31,489 nt of DNA from positions 1-31,489 of the IMG/VR virus record IMGVR_UViG_3300035703_000312; one strand, written 5' to 3'. The DNA comes from a virus. Position numbers and translations under genes: made by a program. The stretch's first letter is position 1; the number at the start of each line of letters is the position of its first letter. Positions 7,129-14,966 of the stretch are shown piece after piece. Under the pieces are notes generated by a model. The model made no database searches and was not told the DNA's origin. It saw nothing but the letters and a program-made list of their open reading frames with translations.

Positions 7129-7160
7129 GGAGCCCCAGGAAACCTACAACCTGGGGCTCC
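7129..7160. terminator. Bidirectional intrinsic terminator
   Basis: Perfect 11-bp stem GGAGCCCCAGG / CCTGGGGCTCC with a 10-base loop. On the plus strand it is followed by ACTTCTTT; on the minus strand by GCCCTTTTTC. It lies between the end of the rightward small-gene pair and the end of the leftward capsid gene, where it can stop both. This would separate capsid transcription from the sugar-transfer cassette downstream. Confidence 0.8.
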
Positions 7161-7179
7161 ACTTCTTTGCGGTTAGTAC

Positions 7180-8298
7180 TTAGGCGAGAGCCAAGTACTT
7201 GACGTGGCTTGCGTGAGTCAAACCAGCGTCCAGACGGTACACGAACCGGTAAGCGGTCACGTCGTTCTCGAAGTAAGCGTCCGTAGAGGTCGCAACTTCC
7301 AGACCGGTCGTCGTCACCTTGACCGAAGGCCAGTGTCCGAAGAAGACGGCCTTGTTGCCAGTAGCGATCGCGGCGACTGCTGGGTTCTCGAAGATTTCGT
7401 AACCGAGAACACGGTCTGGGCCGCCGACCTGTGGATCGTAAATGTAGGATCCATCGTTGTCCTTCAAACGGCGGATCGCTCCGACGGTCTGAGTGTTAGC
7501 CATGTAGCCGACACCAGGAAGGCGACGAGCGGCACCATCGAGGCTGTAAGCCAAGGTGATGAGATCGTCAGCGGTAAACGCGTTAGTCGTACCAGCGGTG
7601 ACACCGGAACCAGCGGCCGTACCCACGATAGCGTGAATGTAGGAGTTGGCTTTGGTGCCGATCGCGTTACCGGCCTGCTCAGCGATGACACTCTGAATGT
7701 CGAAGCCGGCGTCAGTCAACAGTTCGTTAGCGATCTGTACGATAAAGGCCTGCTTCTTCGGGGACAGAAGGATCGAGCTGAAGGTTGGGACGGATTCTGC
7801 GATTGCGGAACCGGCGGCGTACTCTGTTGCGGTGCTGTAAGCGGTCATGGTTGGGATACGAAGATCCGAACCGGAAGAACGCTCGATAACATCGGCGACG
7901 TCCAAGTATGGGCCGACAAGACGGGCAATCATCATTACCTGGTCGAAGAACTCGACAGGAACGGTGTTCGCGGAGTTGACGAGAGCGCGCTTCTCAAAAG
8001 TGTGAGAGCGAACTTCGCCACGAGCCATAGCGCGGAAGATTTCTGCGTCGGACCGTGATTCACCTACAGGCACGAAACCGCGAGCGGCCTCTGCTGCCTC
8101 CAAAGAACGCTCCTCGTTGCGCTGAGCGACCTCGATGGCCTCAGACGCGCGACGAATGTCGTCTTCGATTTTGTTGATTTTCTCAATCTCAGCAACGTCA
8201 AGTCCACGCTTGTCTGCCTCAGCACCGTCGATAACATCGCGGATCTGGTGGGTCAAATTAGCACGGATTTCTTGCTGAGTCTTAATGAACTCAGACAT
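7180..8298 (-). CDS. Major capsid protein, HK97 fold
   Basis: This 372-residue protein builds the capsid shell. Residues 1-75 form an acidic coiled coil (IRANLTHQIRDVIDGAEADK onward), the expected delta-domain scaffold removed by the neighbouring protease. From about residue 105 the N-arm, E-loop and P-domain order of HK97-like capsids can be followed, including SGSDLRIPTMT, a long spine helix near NELLTDAGFDIQSVIAEQ, and the late FFGHWPSVKVTTTGLEV phrase. AAGGAGAATA lies directly before the ATG. The 203-base leader upstream holds a tRNA-like structure, and a strong hairpin follows the stop. Both could help give this gene its own stable transcript. Confidence 0.93.
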   Translation of the reverse strand: MSEFIKTQQEIRANLTHQIRDVIDGAEADKRGLDVAEIEKINKIEDDIRRASEAIEVAQRNEERSLEAAEAARGFVPVGESRSDAEIFRAMARGEVRSHTFEKRALVNSANTVPVEFFDQVMMIARLVGPYLDVADVIERSSGSDLRIPTMTAYSTATEYAAGSAIAESVPTFSSILLSPKKQAFIVQIANELLTDAGFDIQSVIAEQAGNAIGTKANSYIHAIVGTAAGSGVTAGTTNAFTADDLITLAYSLDGAARRLPGVGYMANTQTVGAIRRLKDNDGSYIYDPQVGGPDRVLGYEIFENPAVAAIATGNKAVFFGHWPSVKVTTTGLEVATSTDAYFENDVTAYRFVYRLDAGLTHASHVKYLALA

Positions 8299-8501
8299 TA
8301 TTCTCCTTAGTTAGTTTGTTTGTGACCAGCGGCGGTAACGCTCAACTGTGCCGGCAGCGGTAACGCACGAATCCGATACCTCAATGGTATCAAACCGTTA
8401 TTCATCGGCTTTGTGGAAGCGTCGGGAATCGAACCCGATTCTTACTCGTTCCGCTAGCGGCCTTCGAGTAATCGACACCATTGCGCTCCCCGAAGCACAG
8501 T
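8299..8501 (-). other. Structured untranslated leader before the capsid gene
   Basis: This gap without a gene contains several ordered elements. These are the capsid ribosome site at its left end, a direct repeat GCGGTAACGC at 8332-8341 and 8357-8366, a small hairpin GATACC-TCAAT-GGTATC at 8375-8391, and a tRNA-like element at 8414-8490 read on the minus strand. No coding frame was supported. It may act in mRNA processing or stability for the capsid message; that is inference. Confidence 0.55.
8414..8490 (-). other. tRNA-like element (acceptor stem and T arm, no normal anticodon arm)
   Basis: Read on the minus strand, GGGAGCG at the 5' end pairs with CGCTTCC at the 3' end through seven pairs, one of them G-T. 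Between them, directly before the 3' strand, is a perfect T arm: TCGGG, loop TTCGATT, CCCGA, with the hallmark GGTTCGATTCC. The total length is 77 nt with a discriminator-position A but no encoded CCA. The middle 43 bases do not form D and anticodon arms. Instead GATTACTCG pairs with CGAGT-AAG-AATC around CCGCTAGCGG. It is either a decayed tRNA, a tRNA mimic or an attachment-site relic. A functional tRNA is unlikely. Confidence 0.45.
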
Positions 8502-8699
8502 TTAGCGCGTTTCGTATGCGTTCAGAACGCGCGTTTCTTTGTTGTCCGCTAGTTCCGCAGAATATTTGATGGCGCGCTTAGGGTTGCCTAAGTTGGCTAC
8601 CGCTTCCGCCATCTGGTCAGCCATCTCAGCGATCGCTCCAACGGAAGGATTACCGGCGGCGTCCAACATCGCTTTCTTTATCGCTTCTTTATCGGTCAT
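8502..8699 (-). CDS. Small protein between protease and capsid genes
   Basis: A 65-residue Ala-rich helical protein starting MTDKEAIKKAML. ATG at 8699 overlaps the stop of the protease gene as TGATG, so it is translationally coupled. Its place directly before the capsid gene and its helical, charged character would fit an assembly helper. No family was recognised and this remains a guess. Confidence 0.55.
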   Translation of the reverse strand: MTDKEAIKKAMLDAAGNPSVGAIAEMADQMAEAVANLGNPKRAIKYSAELADNKETRVLNAYETR

Positions 8700-10255
8700 C
8701 ACAGGCCTAACAATAATTCGAGCTTCTTCTTCTTCAAAGCCAACATATCGAAGTCGCCTTTACTTTCCTCGACAACCGGTTCTTGTGGGGCGAGCCGGTC
8801 TATGACAGTTTTGAGGAGATCGCGGTCGTCAATCGTGATGTCTTCGCCGGCTTCAAGTTTTAGCAAAGCATCGGCAAGTGCGTCCACATCAACTTCGGCG
8901 CGCTCAGCGAGCCGGTCAAGGCCGCGAACGCTAGCCGTGCCAGCAGTCGCGGAATACGCTGGGAAAGCCACGATACTAACTTCGTGAAGATTGATTTTGC
9001 GTAGGGTGCGCTCCCGACCGTCGTCAGACCAGGATTCCCCGTCCCTCGCCACCGTGAAACCGAAAGACATAGAATCTACGTCGCCACGCTTGATAAGTTC
9101 CCGAGCGTCGCGGCCCAGAGTCGTGTTGGGCAACTGTGCCTCCACATAAAGGCCGCGCTCATCTTCGGTCAACTTCATAGTCTTCGCGCGTGTGGAGCCC
9201 AGCACAGCGCCGGTGTCATGATTCCACAACAGTTTGATGTCGTTGCGATTCTTCAAAGAGCCTCGGAAAGCGCCAGGAGCGATCCGTTCCGTAAACGGCA
9301 GAGGTTCGCTAGGTGAGTTGAACACGGCCGCGTAACCGGTGAAGGTCATTCCGCCTTCGGCGTCTTCCCTAATCTCAAAATCGACTACGTTGACTCGTGT
9401 TTCAAGTTTGCTCAATGCTTCGCCTTTCGCCCGTCCCTCGTTCTCGGCTTCCAGTCTACCAACCACACCGTCAGCATAGGCGAAAGTGCGTTGCGCTGAC
9501 CGTTTGGATCCTCCGCCGCCCCACAAAGCCATAGCGACCGCGCCAGAGCCAGGGTATCCGTCGTTTCCAGGGATATTGGCCGGCGCGTCCATGTCGACCA
9601 GGTGACGCGCGATCCACGCTCTCAATCGCACCCACTTATCGGCGGTGACATTTCCTTCCGCCATCGCGCGAGCTTCCCTAACCGTCGCGTCTACAAGACC
9701 ATCGCCCGACAAACCCTGTTCGTGCCAAGCCAAACCGCGCCTTGCCGAAGCGCGCATATAAGCCGGCGGCGTCAAATCAACTTGTCGTACCTCAGCGTCT
9801 TCCCCGTCGTCTAACCGGTCAATTTTTGTTAGAGTGGAAAGGCGATGCCCTACGACCGTTTCCGTTTCTTCCCACTCCATCTCGCCGTCTTCATCTTCTT
9901 CGCGCCTGTAAATGCGGATTAACGCGGCCGGATCCTCCTCAGAAGCGTTGATGGTCACTTCGCTGTCGGGAATGTTTAGAGAACCTTCGGTGATAATGCG
10001 TTCTATACGGCCGCGAGCCATACCGCCGGAAGAATCCCACTCCACAAAATCGCCCACAACGACTTCACCTGGTTCCGCCCTAGTAGAACGCTCACCCAAA
10101 AACTCCGTATCTTCACCGATCGAGATGGCGACAGCCTGGTCGATCGCGCCCTCTTTCGTGTCGAAGCAGCCCATAACTTCGCCGTCTTCTTTGACAGTCG
10201 CCCATTGACCTACCTCACACGTCGGATTTTCCTGCTCGATATAGTAAGGAGCCAT
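8699..10255 (-). CDS. Prohead protease with extra N-terminal domains
   Basis: This 518-residue capsid maturation protease is much longer than the usual 180-250 residues. Residues 1-60 hold a small module with CEVGQWATVKEDGEVMGCFD. Residues 65-147 look like an SH3-like module (GDFVEWDSSGGMARGRIERI to VGHRLSTL). Residues 160-270 contain RRGLAWHEQGLSGDGLVD and DKWVRLRAWIARH, a module seen in other actinophage head proteins. The HK97-type serine protease spans about 285-440. It includes GYAAVFNSPSEPLPF, the putative catalytic H346 in LLWNHD, S397 in DSMSFGF, and EVSIVAFPAY. The acidic helical C-terminus (440-518) could act as a scaffold. Portal and capsid genes flank it as expected. Confidence 0.88.
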   Translation of the reverse strand: MAPYYIEQENPTCEVGQWATVKEDGEVMGCFDTKEGAIDQAVAISIGEDTEFLGERSTRAEPGEVVVGDFVEWDSSGGMARGRIERIITEGSLNIPDSEVTINASEEDPAALIRIYRREEDEDGEMEWEETETVVGHRLSTLTKIDRLDDGEDAEVRQVDLTPPAYMRASARRGLAWHEQGLSGDGLVDATVREARAMAEGNVTADKWVRLRAWIARHLVDMDAPANIPGNDGYPGSGAVAMALWGGGGSKRSAQRTFAYADGVVGRLEAENEGRAKGEALSKLETRVNVVDFEIREDAEGGMTFTGYAAVFNSPSEPLPFTERIAPGAFRGSLKNRNDIKLLWNHDTGAVLGSTRAKTMKLTEDERGLYVEAQLPNTTLGRDARELIKRGDVDSMSFGFTVARDGESWSDDGRERTLRKINLHEVSIVAFPAYSATAGTASVRGLDRLAERAEVDVDALADALLKLEAGEDITIDDRDLLKTVIDRLAPQEPVVEESKGDFDMLALKKKKLELLLGL

Positions 10256-10530
10256 TAGTCTGCTTTCCTAATATCCAAGACACTTACAACGGTCGCTGTG
10301 TGGTTGGAAACGGCATACAAGCGATCCTCCGGCCCCAAATTCATTGTCAAAGTTTCCTGCGCGCCGAGACGTAACCCTGTAGAAGTGGTCACAGCCGAAC
10401 CACCCAGATAAAGAATGTGCGCGTTGTCACTGTTGTTGTTGTGGACGTGAACTTCGTGAATCATATTGTCGGAACCGACAATTTCTGCTACAGCCGTCCC
10501 GATGCTAACTTGACGATGCTCAATTGTCAT
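10255..10530 (-). CDS. Small beta-rich virion-associated protein, unknown
   Basis: A 91-residue protein with alternating strands, Asn- and Thr-rich turns and phrases such as VHVHNNNSDNAHILYLGGS and LTMNLGPEDRLYAVS. This pattern is common in small beta-sandwich proteins found between portal and protease in actinophages, which have been suspected to be minor head or decoration proteins. No function is proven by sequence. Its stop overlaps the protease ATG (TAATG), coupling it to head morphogenesis. Confidence 0.6.
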   Translation of the reverse strand: MTIEHRQVSIGTAVAEIVGSDNMIHEVHVHNNNSDNAHILYLGGSAVTTSTGLRLGAQETLTMNLGPEDRLYAVSNHTATVVSVLDIRKAD

Positions 10531-10532
10531 AA

Positions 10533-11885
10533 TTACACCTCGTAAACAGAAGCAGGGTCTTCTGGGTTTATATTTGCCACGTTCTGTAACTGACCGCTAG
10601 GGACGCCGGTGTGACGCATCGGAGCCAAACCTGCGACGACAAGCGCCTCCGCCGGATCGTAACCAGCCAAAACAAGAACCTGCGCTATGTTTACACGCTT
10701 CTCCTCGGCCACCAAATCAGCCGCTTCCACATTGACGTTCGCCAAAGGAACACGAACATTCTCGGCCGCCGGATCGTCGATAGGTCGCAAATCTTCCAAC
10801 CGTCGCACATCGTTGATAGAAAGATACCCGGCCTGTAATCCGATCGAATACGCGGAACTACGCGCCGCCAAATCAGTCCTCACAAGCGCGTTAGTGTTGA
10901 ACTTGACGTAAGCGTTCTCGCCCCCAGGCGATCTACTCATCATCGGTGTGAAAGCAGTTTCGATTTTTTCGATAATCGGCCTTAAGCCGTGAGCAAGCCA
11001 AGCGAGGTTCGTTTGCTCCACAGAAGCATAAGAGTTAGTTCCAGGCAAAGCGAGAAGATGTGGCGGCACATTGAACGCACGGGCAACATCAGCGATCGCC
11101 TGATTACGCGATTCGATAAGCGTCGACTTCTCTGGGTCAATCTGCGTTGTTTTGAAAGTCGCGCCGCCCGAAAGTACGCCGGTCTTGTGACCCTTCTTCC
11201 AACCTCTATGACGATTATCGAAGCCGTTAGCCAGCTCGCGAGCCTGCTCAGCGGTCAGATTACCTGGGAACTCGATAACGCCGGTCAAGTTTGTTCCAGC
11301 GCCGAAGAACTGACTGGCAAACTTCTCCAAAGCAAGAGCGAGGCCGAAGTTCTCTTTAAGTGCTTCTACCCTGGATACGCCGCGCACATCTCCAGGCCGT
11401 AACACGTCAGGGATAAAGATTATTTCTTCACCGGTCAGAGCGCCTTCCTGACCATCGATCTTGAACATTAGGCGGCCCAAAGCGCTACGCTGGATTTTCA
11501 CCGTCAACGGGTTTAGGACAACCAGGTTCACTACTTCGCCGCGAGGATTCGAGTAAACGCGCACGAAAGCGTTGCCGTCCAGCAACATACTCGTGATTAT
11601 TTGTGAGTAGAAGGCCGGCCTCGGGATATCTACGTCGGGTTTCTCCACCCACGCTGGCTTCGGCCGGAAAGGGTAGCGAGCGCCATCTCTGTTTATGAAA
11701 CAATCGATCGGTAAGGTGCTGATGGTGTCGCTGATAAGCGATACGGCGGAGAAAACAGCGTTGACCTGCCATATGGTGTATTCGTCAACTTTGGTCGCGG
11801 CTAGGGTGCCGAAAGCGATGTCGTCGCCGGACTCGAAAATGGTTTGGTAACTAATCGCGCGCGACTCAAACAATTTATCAAACAT
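10533..11885 (-). CDS. Portal protein
   Basis: This 450-residue protein is the dodecameric portal through which DNA enters the head. HK97 gp3-like landmarks include WQVNAVFSAVSLISDTISTLP near residues 39-59 and SMLLDGNAFVRVYSNPRGEV around 101-120. The long wing segment has LALEKFASQFFGAGTNLTGVI and DVARAFNVPPHLLALPGTNSY, followed by stem and crown helices. It follows the large terminase with only a small membrane peptide between, and is followed by the head assembly genes. No fused MuF domain is present. Confidence 0.92.
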   Translation of the reverse strand: MFDKLFESRAISYQTIFESGDDIAFGTLAATKVDEYTIWQVNAVFSAVSLISDTISTLPIDCFINRDGARYPFRPKPAWVEKPDVDIPRPAFYSQIITSMLLDGNAFVRVYSNPRGEVVNLVVLNPLTVKIQRSALGRLMFKIDGQEGALTGEEIIFIPDVLRPGDVRGVSRVEALKENFGLALALEKFASQFFGAGTNLTGVIEFPGNLTAEQARELANGFDNRHRGWKKGHKTGVLSGGATFKTTQIDPEKSTLIESRNQAIADVARAFNVPPHLLALPGTNSYASVEQTNLAWLAHGLRPIIEKIETAFTPMMSRSPGGENAYVKFNTNALVRTDLAARSSAYSIGLQAGYLSINDVRRLEDLRPIDDPAAENVRVPLANVNVEAADLVAEEKRVNIAQVLVLAGYDPAEALVVAGLAPMRHTGVPSGQLQNVANINPEDPASVYEV

Positions 11886-11887
11886 TG

Positions 11888-12016
11888 TTACTTCCTTATC
11901 GCGATGCCGAGAAGCATCAAAAGAATACCGCCAACGAGAAAGCCTGCCGGCAGCGACAGCATGGTCGCGCCGATCGTCACAGAAGCAGCGCCGACAAGTT
12001 GTAACGTATTAGCCAT
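11888..12016 (-). CDS. Small membrane protein between terminase and portal
   Basis: A 42-residue peptide starting MANTLQLVGAAS and ending GIAIRK. It has two short hydrophobic stretches (about 7-20 and 22-39) separated by SLPAG, which fits a helical hairpin in the membrane with a basic tail. Function unknown. The start is preceded by a purine-poor region, but the open frame exactly fills the gap between two known genes, and similar small membrane peptides occur here in some actinophages. Confidence 0.55.
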   Translation of the reverse strand: MANTLQLVGAASVTIGATMLSLPAGFLVGGILLMLLGIAIRK

Positions 12017-12022
12017 TATGCC

Positions 12023-13540
12023 CTATCCGAAAAACTGTGGTACGACTTCTTCCATTCTAGCGACCGTTGCCCTATCGACTGCGAGGATAGCGGCGACAGC
12101 GGCGTCGATTTTGCGCGGCGAATAACGGTTCTCCTTGACGATGCGCGGCCCATAAGAGTCTAGTTTAGTCACGCTATTCTCCAAATGTCTTGCAAGCAGC
12201 GGATCGCTGTCGTGAACCAGCCTTCTTTCCATAACCGCGTCATAGAATTTCGCGCAAGCCGGCACCATCCGGCGTGGACTAGTGGAAGGCCATTCCACAA
12301 TCGGCAGGCCGGCTTCCTCTAAAACCTGCATTGACCGTTGCCACCGGAACGGGTCGCACGCGATTTCACGCACTTTTGGGTGTTCCTGACAGAACTTGAT
12401 AATTGTTTGTTCCACATCAGCGATATCGACACGCCAGTTATCGTCGTCGTGCTCTAAATCTTTCTCCCACGCCTTCACCATGAAAACACGGACAGGGTCA
12501 TCCGTATTTTTAGGGACAGCGGCACCCACGATGACGGAGGCGTCACCGGAGAACGAACCATCGAAGCCCAAAATAATCTCATCGTCCGCCGTAATCTCAA
12601 AATCCTCGGCGCAGGCGTCCCAAGCGCCAGCAGGTAACCACGAGTATTGGGAAGACACCCATTGGTTACAGCGTTTCGTACGAAACTCCGGCTCGGGTGT
12701 TCTACGGACTGCTGATTGAAAGTCTGCCGGGTCGCTGAGATCGCCGAAGCCAGGATTCGCTCTACGCCAAGTAGTTTCCTCACGGTGGTCGCCGTCGTCT
12801 TCCCACCACGCCATGAAGAAAGACGGATCTTCCACTTCGCCTAGCGATACCTGCTTCCCGTAGTTGTATAGCGTGTAAGCGATGGAGTCGCGGCCGGTCG
12901 CGTCTGCTTTGACGCCTGCTGTTGTGATTGCGACCAAGGTGGCTAAGTTTCCTCTAGCACCCATAGCGAGGGACATAACATCGAACAGTTCGCGATTCGG
13001 TTGCGCGTGGAGTTCGTCGAACAAAACGAAGTGAGGGTTCAAACCTTCCTTCGAGTAGGCTTCCGCGGACAGGACGCGATAAACCGACTGGCCAGGCAGG
13101 TACTCAATCGCGTCGCGATAAGTCTTCGTTATCGCCGTAAGTTCAGGGCTGGCTTCGATGATACGTTTCGCGTCGGCGAAAACGATTCGGGCCTGCTCCT
13201 TCTCCGCCGCTACAGAATAAACTTCGCCTCCGCGCGGCCCAACCAACAAAGAATAAAGCGCAAGGACAGATCCGATAGCAGACTTCCCTGATTTTCGAGG
13301 CATACCGACAAGATTGACGCGGTTACGGAGCCCACCGTTTTCGTGGGCAAAAATATGACCGATAAGGTTTTGTTGCCAATCCCGCAGATTTAGCGGCTCC
13401 CCAGCCTTCCCAGCGACAGAATCCTTCGTAATAATGCCGAAGGCTTCAGCAAACTTCATCACCGATGGGCCTTCGCCGTTGACGATCGATTCTTCCGGCA
13501 CCGGTGTCAACCAACGAGGCGGCCAACTATCGTTTTGCAT
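12023..13540 (-). CDS. Terminase large subunit
   Basis: This 505-residue packaging motor has an N-terminal ATPase. LVGMPRKSGKSAIGS at about 77-90 is the Walker A region and HFVLFDELHA at 170-179 is Walker B followed by the catalytic Glu. The coupling region TLVAITTAG lies near 205. The C-terminal RNase H-like nuclease starts with LGFDGSFSGDAS, which carries the first metal Asp, and continues with IACDPFRWQ and the terminal DAAVAAILAVDRA. It overlaps the upstream small P-loop gene by 14 bases. The sequence is HK97-like; the HNH gene upstream in the same block suggests cohesive-end packaging, which is inference. Confidence 0.93.
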   Translation of the reverse strand: MQNDSWPPRWLTPVPEESIVNGEGPSVMKFAEAFGIITKDSVAGKAGEPLNLRDWQQNLIGHIFAHENGGLRNRVNLVGMPRKSGKSAIGSVLALYSLLVGPRGGEVYSVAAEKEQARIVFADAKRIIEASPELTAITKTYRDAIEYLPGQSVYRVLSAEAYSKEGLNPHFVLFDELHAQPNRELFDVMSLAMGARGNLATLVAITTAGVKADATGRDSIAYTLYNYGKQVSLGEVEDPSFFMAWWEDDGDHREETTWRRANPGFGDLSDPADFQSAVRRTPEPEFRTKRCNQWVSSQYSWLPAGAWDACAEDFEITADDEIILGFDGSFSGDASVIVGAAVPKNTDDPVRVFMVKAWEKDLEHDDDNWRVDIADVEQTIIKFCQEHPKVREIACDPFRWQRSMQVLEEAGLPIVEWPSTSPRRMVPACAKFYDAVMERRLVHDSDPLLARHLENSVTKLDSYGPRIVKENRYSPRKIDAAVAAILAVDRATVARMEEVVPQFFG

Positions 13541-13937
13541 AGTAGTCCTCGATAACTTTCCTCGCGACGATTTTGTTTCTTTCCGGCCGCTCCCCTAATC
13601 TTTCCAAGCAAATCTGTTTACCAGGATCGACTTCCATAATACGAGCGTTCATCGTGCGATACATTCGCCGATCGTTTGCGGAAGGATCCGTGTGAATAAT
13701 CCAAACATTTAGGTAGCGTTCCCCTTGTGCAACCGATAACGCTTGCTTCACGGCCGCGTTCCGAGCAGCCCTAGCGACGGAGCGCAGTTTCTCGTCGTAG
13801 TCGTGATGGGTTGCGCTGTCAACGGTCAGCGCTAAGGCGATTCTGTCCATGTCTATAACTATGTCGCCTAGTGTTGCGTGTTGCGCTACGTGCGTTGATT
13901 TGCCGGAGCATGGAGCGCCGGTCACAACCGTAATCAT
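13527..13937 (-). CDS. Small P-loop kinase-like protein
   Basis: This 136-residue protein begins MITVVTGAPCSGKSTHV, an ideal Walker A (residues 7-15), followed by DIVIDMDRIAL, which resembles the start of polynucleotide- or zeta-toxin-like kinases. A lid-like basic segment lies near NDRRMYRTMNAR, and LERLGERPER occurs late. It is too short for a motor and probably phosphorylates a small molecule or a nucleic-acid end. It is squeezed between small and large terminase, overlapping both. It may act on packaged DNA or belong to the modification pathway encoded just upstream. The substrate cannot be told from sequence. Confidence 0.7.
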   Translation of the reverse strand: MITVVTGAPCSGKSTHVAQHATLGDIVIDMDRIALALTVDSATHHDYDEKLRSVARAARNAAVKQALSVAQGERYLNVWIIHTDPSANDRRMYRTMNARIMEVDPGKQICLERLGERPERNKIVARKVIEDYYAKR

Positions 13938-14386
13938 TGCTTGTTGCGTAGCGCCAGGACTTCCTCCAACTTGGAAGCAGCCCGAACCTCCGCGACACCC
14001 AAGCGAGAACGGTCGGCAGGCGTGAAACCGAGCAAACTAAGATTACGTTCGATTTGTGCGTCTAACGATCTCAAACCACGCCGCTCCGTAGGGTCATTGT
14101 TCGTCATAACACGGATACGCAGGTTCCAGCGCTCGTCAACCATCTCACACGTCATCAACAGCAGTTCTTTATCGGTGACCGGACTAATCCAACTAATACC
14201 CGACGACCAAATATCTTGCCAAAGCTCGCCGCCGTAAGTCAGTAGCGGCCGGTGCGGATCCGGCACGTGAGAAGCCCCAGGTAATATTTCTACCGTCTTC
14301 GCGTCAGGTAAAGGTCGTTTCCCAGGATTACCGAGCATACGTTTCTGCTCAATCGGTTTCGGAGGCCTCCCTTGCTGAGCCATCAA
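13934..14386 (-). CDS. Terminase small subunit (P27-like)
   Basis: This 150-residue protein starts with MAQQGRPPKPIEQKRMLGNPGKRPLPD, the typical RPxKP...GNPGKRPLP opening of P27-family small terminases that recognise the packaging site. A helical body follows, containing LWQDIWSSGISWISPVTDKELLLM and ERNLSLLGFTPADRSRLGVAEV, the latter a strong family phrase. It overlaps the P-loop gene before it and the kinase gene after it by four bases each, so all are translated together. Confidence 0.88.
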   Translation of the reverse strand: MMAQQGRPPKPIEQKRMLGNPGKRPLPDAKTVEILPGASHVPDPHRPLLTYGGELWQDIWSSGISWISPVTDKELLLMTCEMVDERWNLRIRVMTNNDPTERRGLRSLDAQIERNLSLLGFTPADRSRLGVAEVRAASKLEEVLALRNKQ

Positions 14387-14952
14387 GCACCTGCTTCATC
14401 GGCCGGCAAGTCAATCGCCAAGCGAATCATTCTTGCGATGGCGGAAGGCTCTTCATAAGTTGTATCGATCGCGAAAGAAGGTATGCCGCTCTCAAACGCT
14501 TTATCGAACATACGGTGGCTCGCTGTGGCCCGTCCCTTTACCCACGAAGGGTTTTGTTCGGTGCCGCGTTTACGTCGCCTCTCAGGGGCATTAGAGGCCG
14601 TTAGAAGCACAAGTAGTAGGTCGGTTCGCGCCGCCAAAGTCAACAGGAACCTCTCGTTTGCTAAACGTGCGCCCTCCCCAAAAATAATCTGGGGGAGATC
14701 GTCCTCCGCCGCCCACGCCACAGCGTCAGGGTTTACGCTCATACCCAAAGCATCAGTCCCAGAGAAAGTGCCGCGCGTCCGGCCCAACCTAACGCCTGTC
14801 CAACGGCCGCCGGTCAACGGCTCCCCCCACAATTGCCCACGCAACCTTGCCGCGCCCCCCACGACGTATGGCGCGCACAACTCACCCATAACAGTTGTTT
14901 TGCCGACGCCAGGTTCCCCTATTAGATAAACCGCCACACTTGAATCCAACAA
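14383..14952 (-). CDS. P-loop NTPase/kinase linked to the TET/JBP gene
   Basis: This 189-residue protein has a Walker A GEPGVGKTT at residues 12-20 near its N-terminus. An acidic strand IIFGEGARLANERFL lies near 110. RRRKRGTEQNPSWVKGRATASHRM (about 144-167) is a basic lid-like segment that also resembles DNA-contact regions. P-loop kinases are known partners of TET/JBP-type genes in phages, where they can phosphorylate hydroxymethyl bases on DNA. This gene follows the dioxygenase directly and precedes small terminase with a four-base overlap. The start is uncertain: TTG at 14952 has GGAG ten bases upstream, and a GTG five codons later is an alternative. Kinase activity on 5-hydroxymethyluracil is inferred from context. 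Confidence 0.68.
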   Translation of the reverse strand: MLDSSVAVYLIGEPGVGKTTVMGELCAPYVVGGAARLRGQLWGEPLTGGRWTGVRLGRTRGTFSGTDALGMSVNPDAVAWAAEDDLPQIIFGEGARLANERFLLTLAARTDLLLVLLTASNAPERRRKRGTEQNPSWVKGRATASHRMFDKAFESGIPSFAIDTTYEEPSAIARMIRLAIDLPADEAGA

Positions 14953-14966
14953 AAAACAACTCCGCT

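Noticed and set aside
7204-8058. Long plus-strand open frame (284 codons) antisense to the capsid gene
   Set aside because: It lies fully within the capsid gene, lacks a ribosome site, and its sequence has the Val/Gly/Asp-rich look of a reverse shadow of a strongly coding strand.
8414-8490. Functional tRNA gene
   Set aside because: The acceptor and T arms are good, but no anticodon arm with a 7-base loop and no D arm can be formed from the middle 43 bases.
8414-8490. Prophage attachment site derived from a host tRNA
   Set aside because: No integrase or excisionase is encoded in the complete circle, so site-specific integration lacks support.
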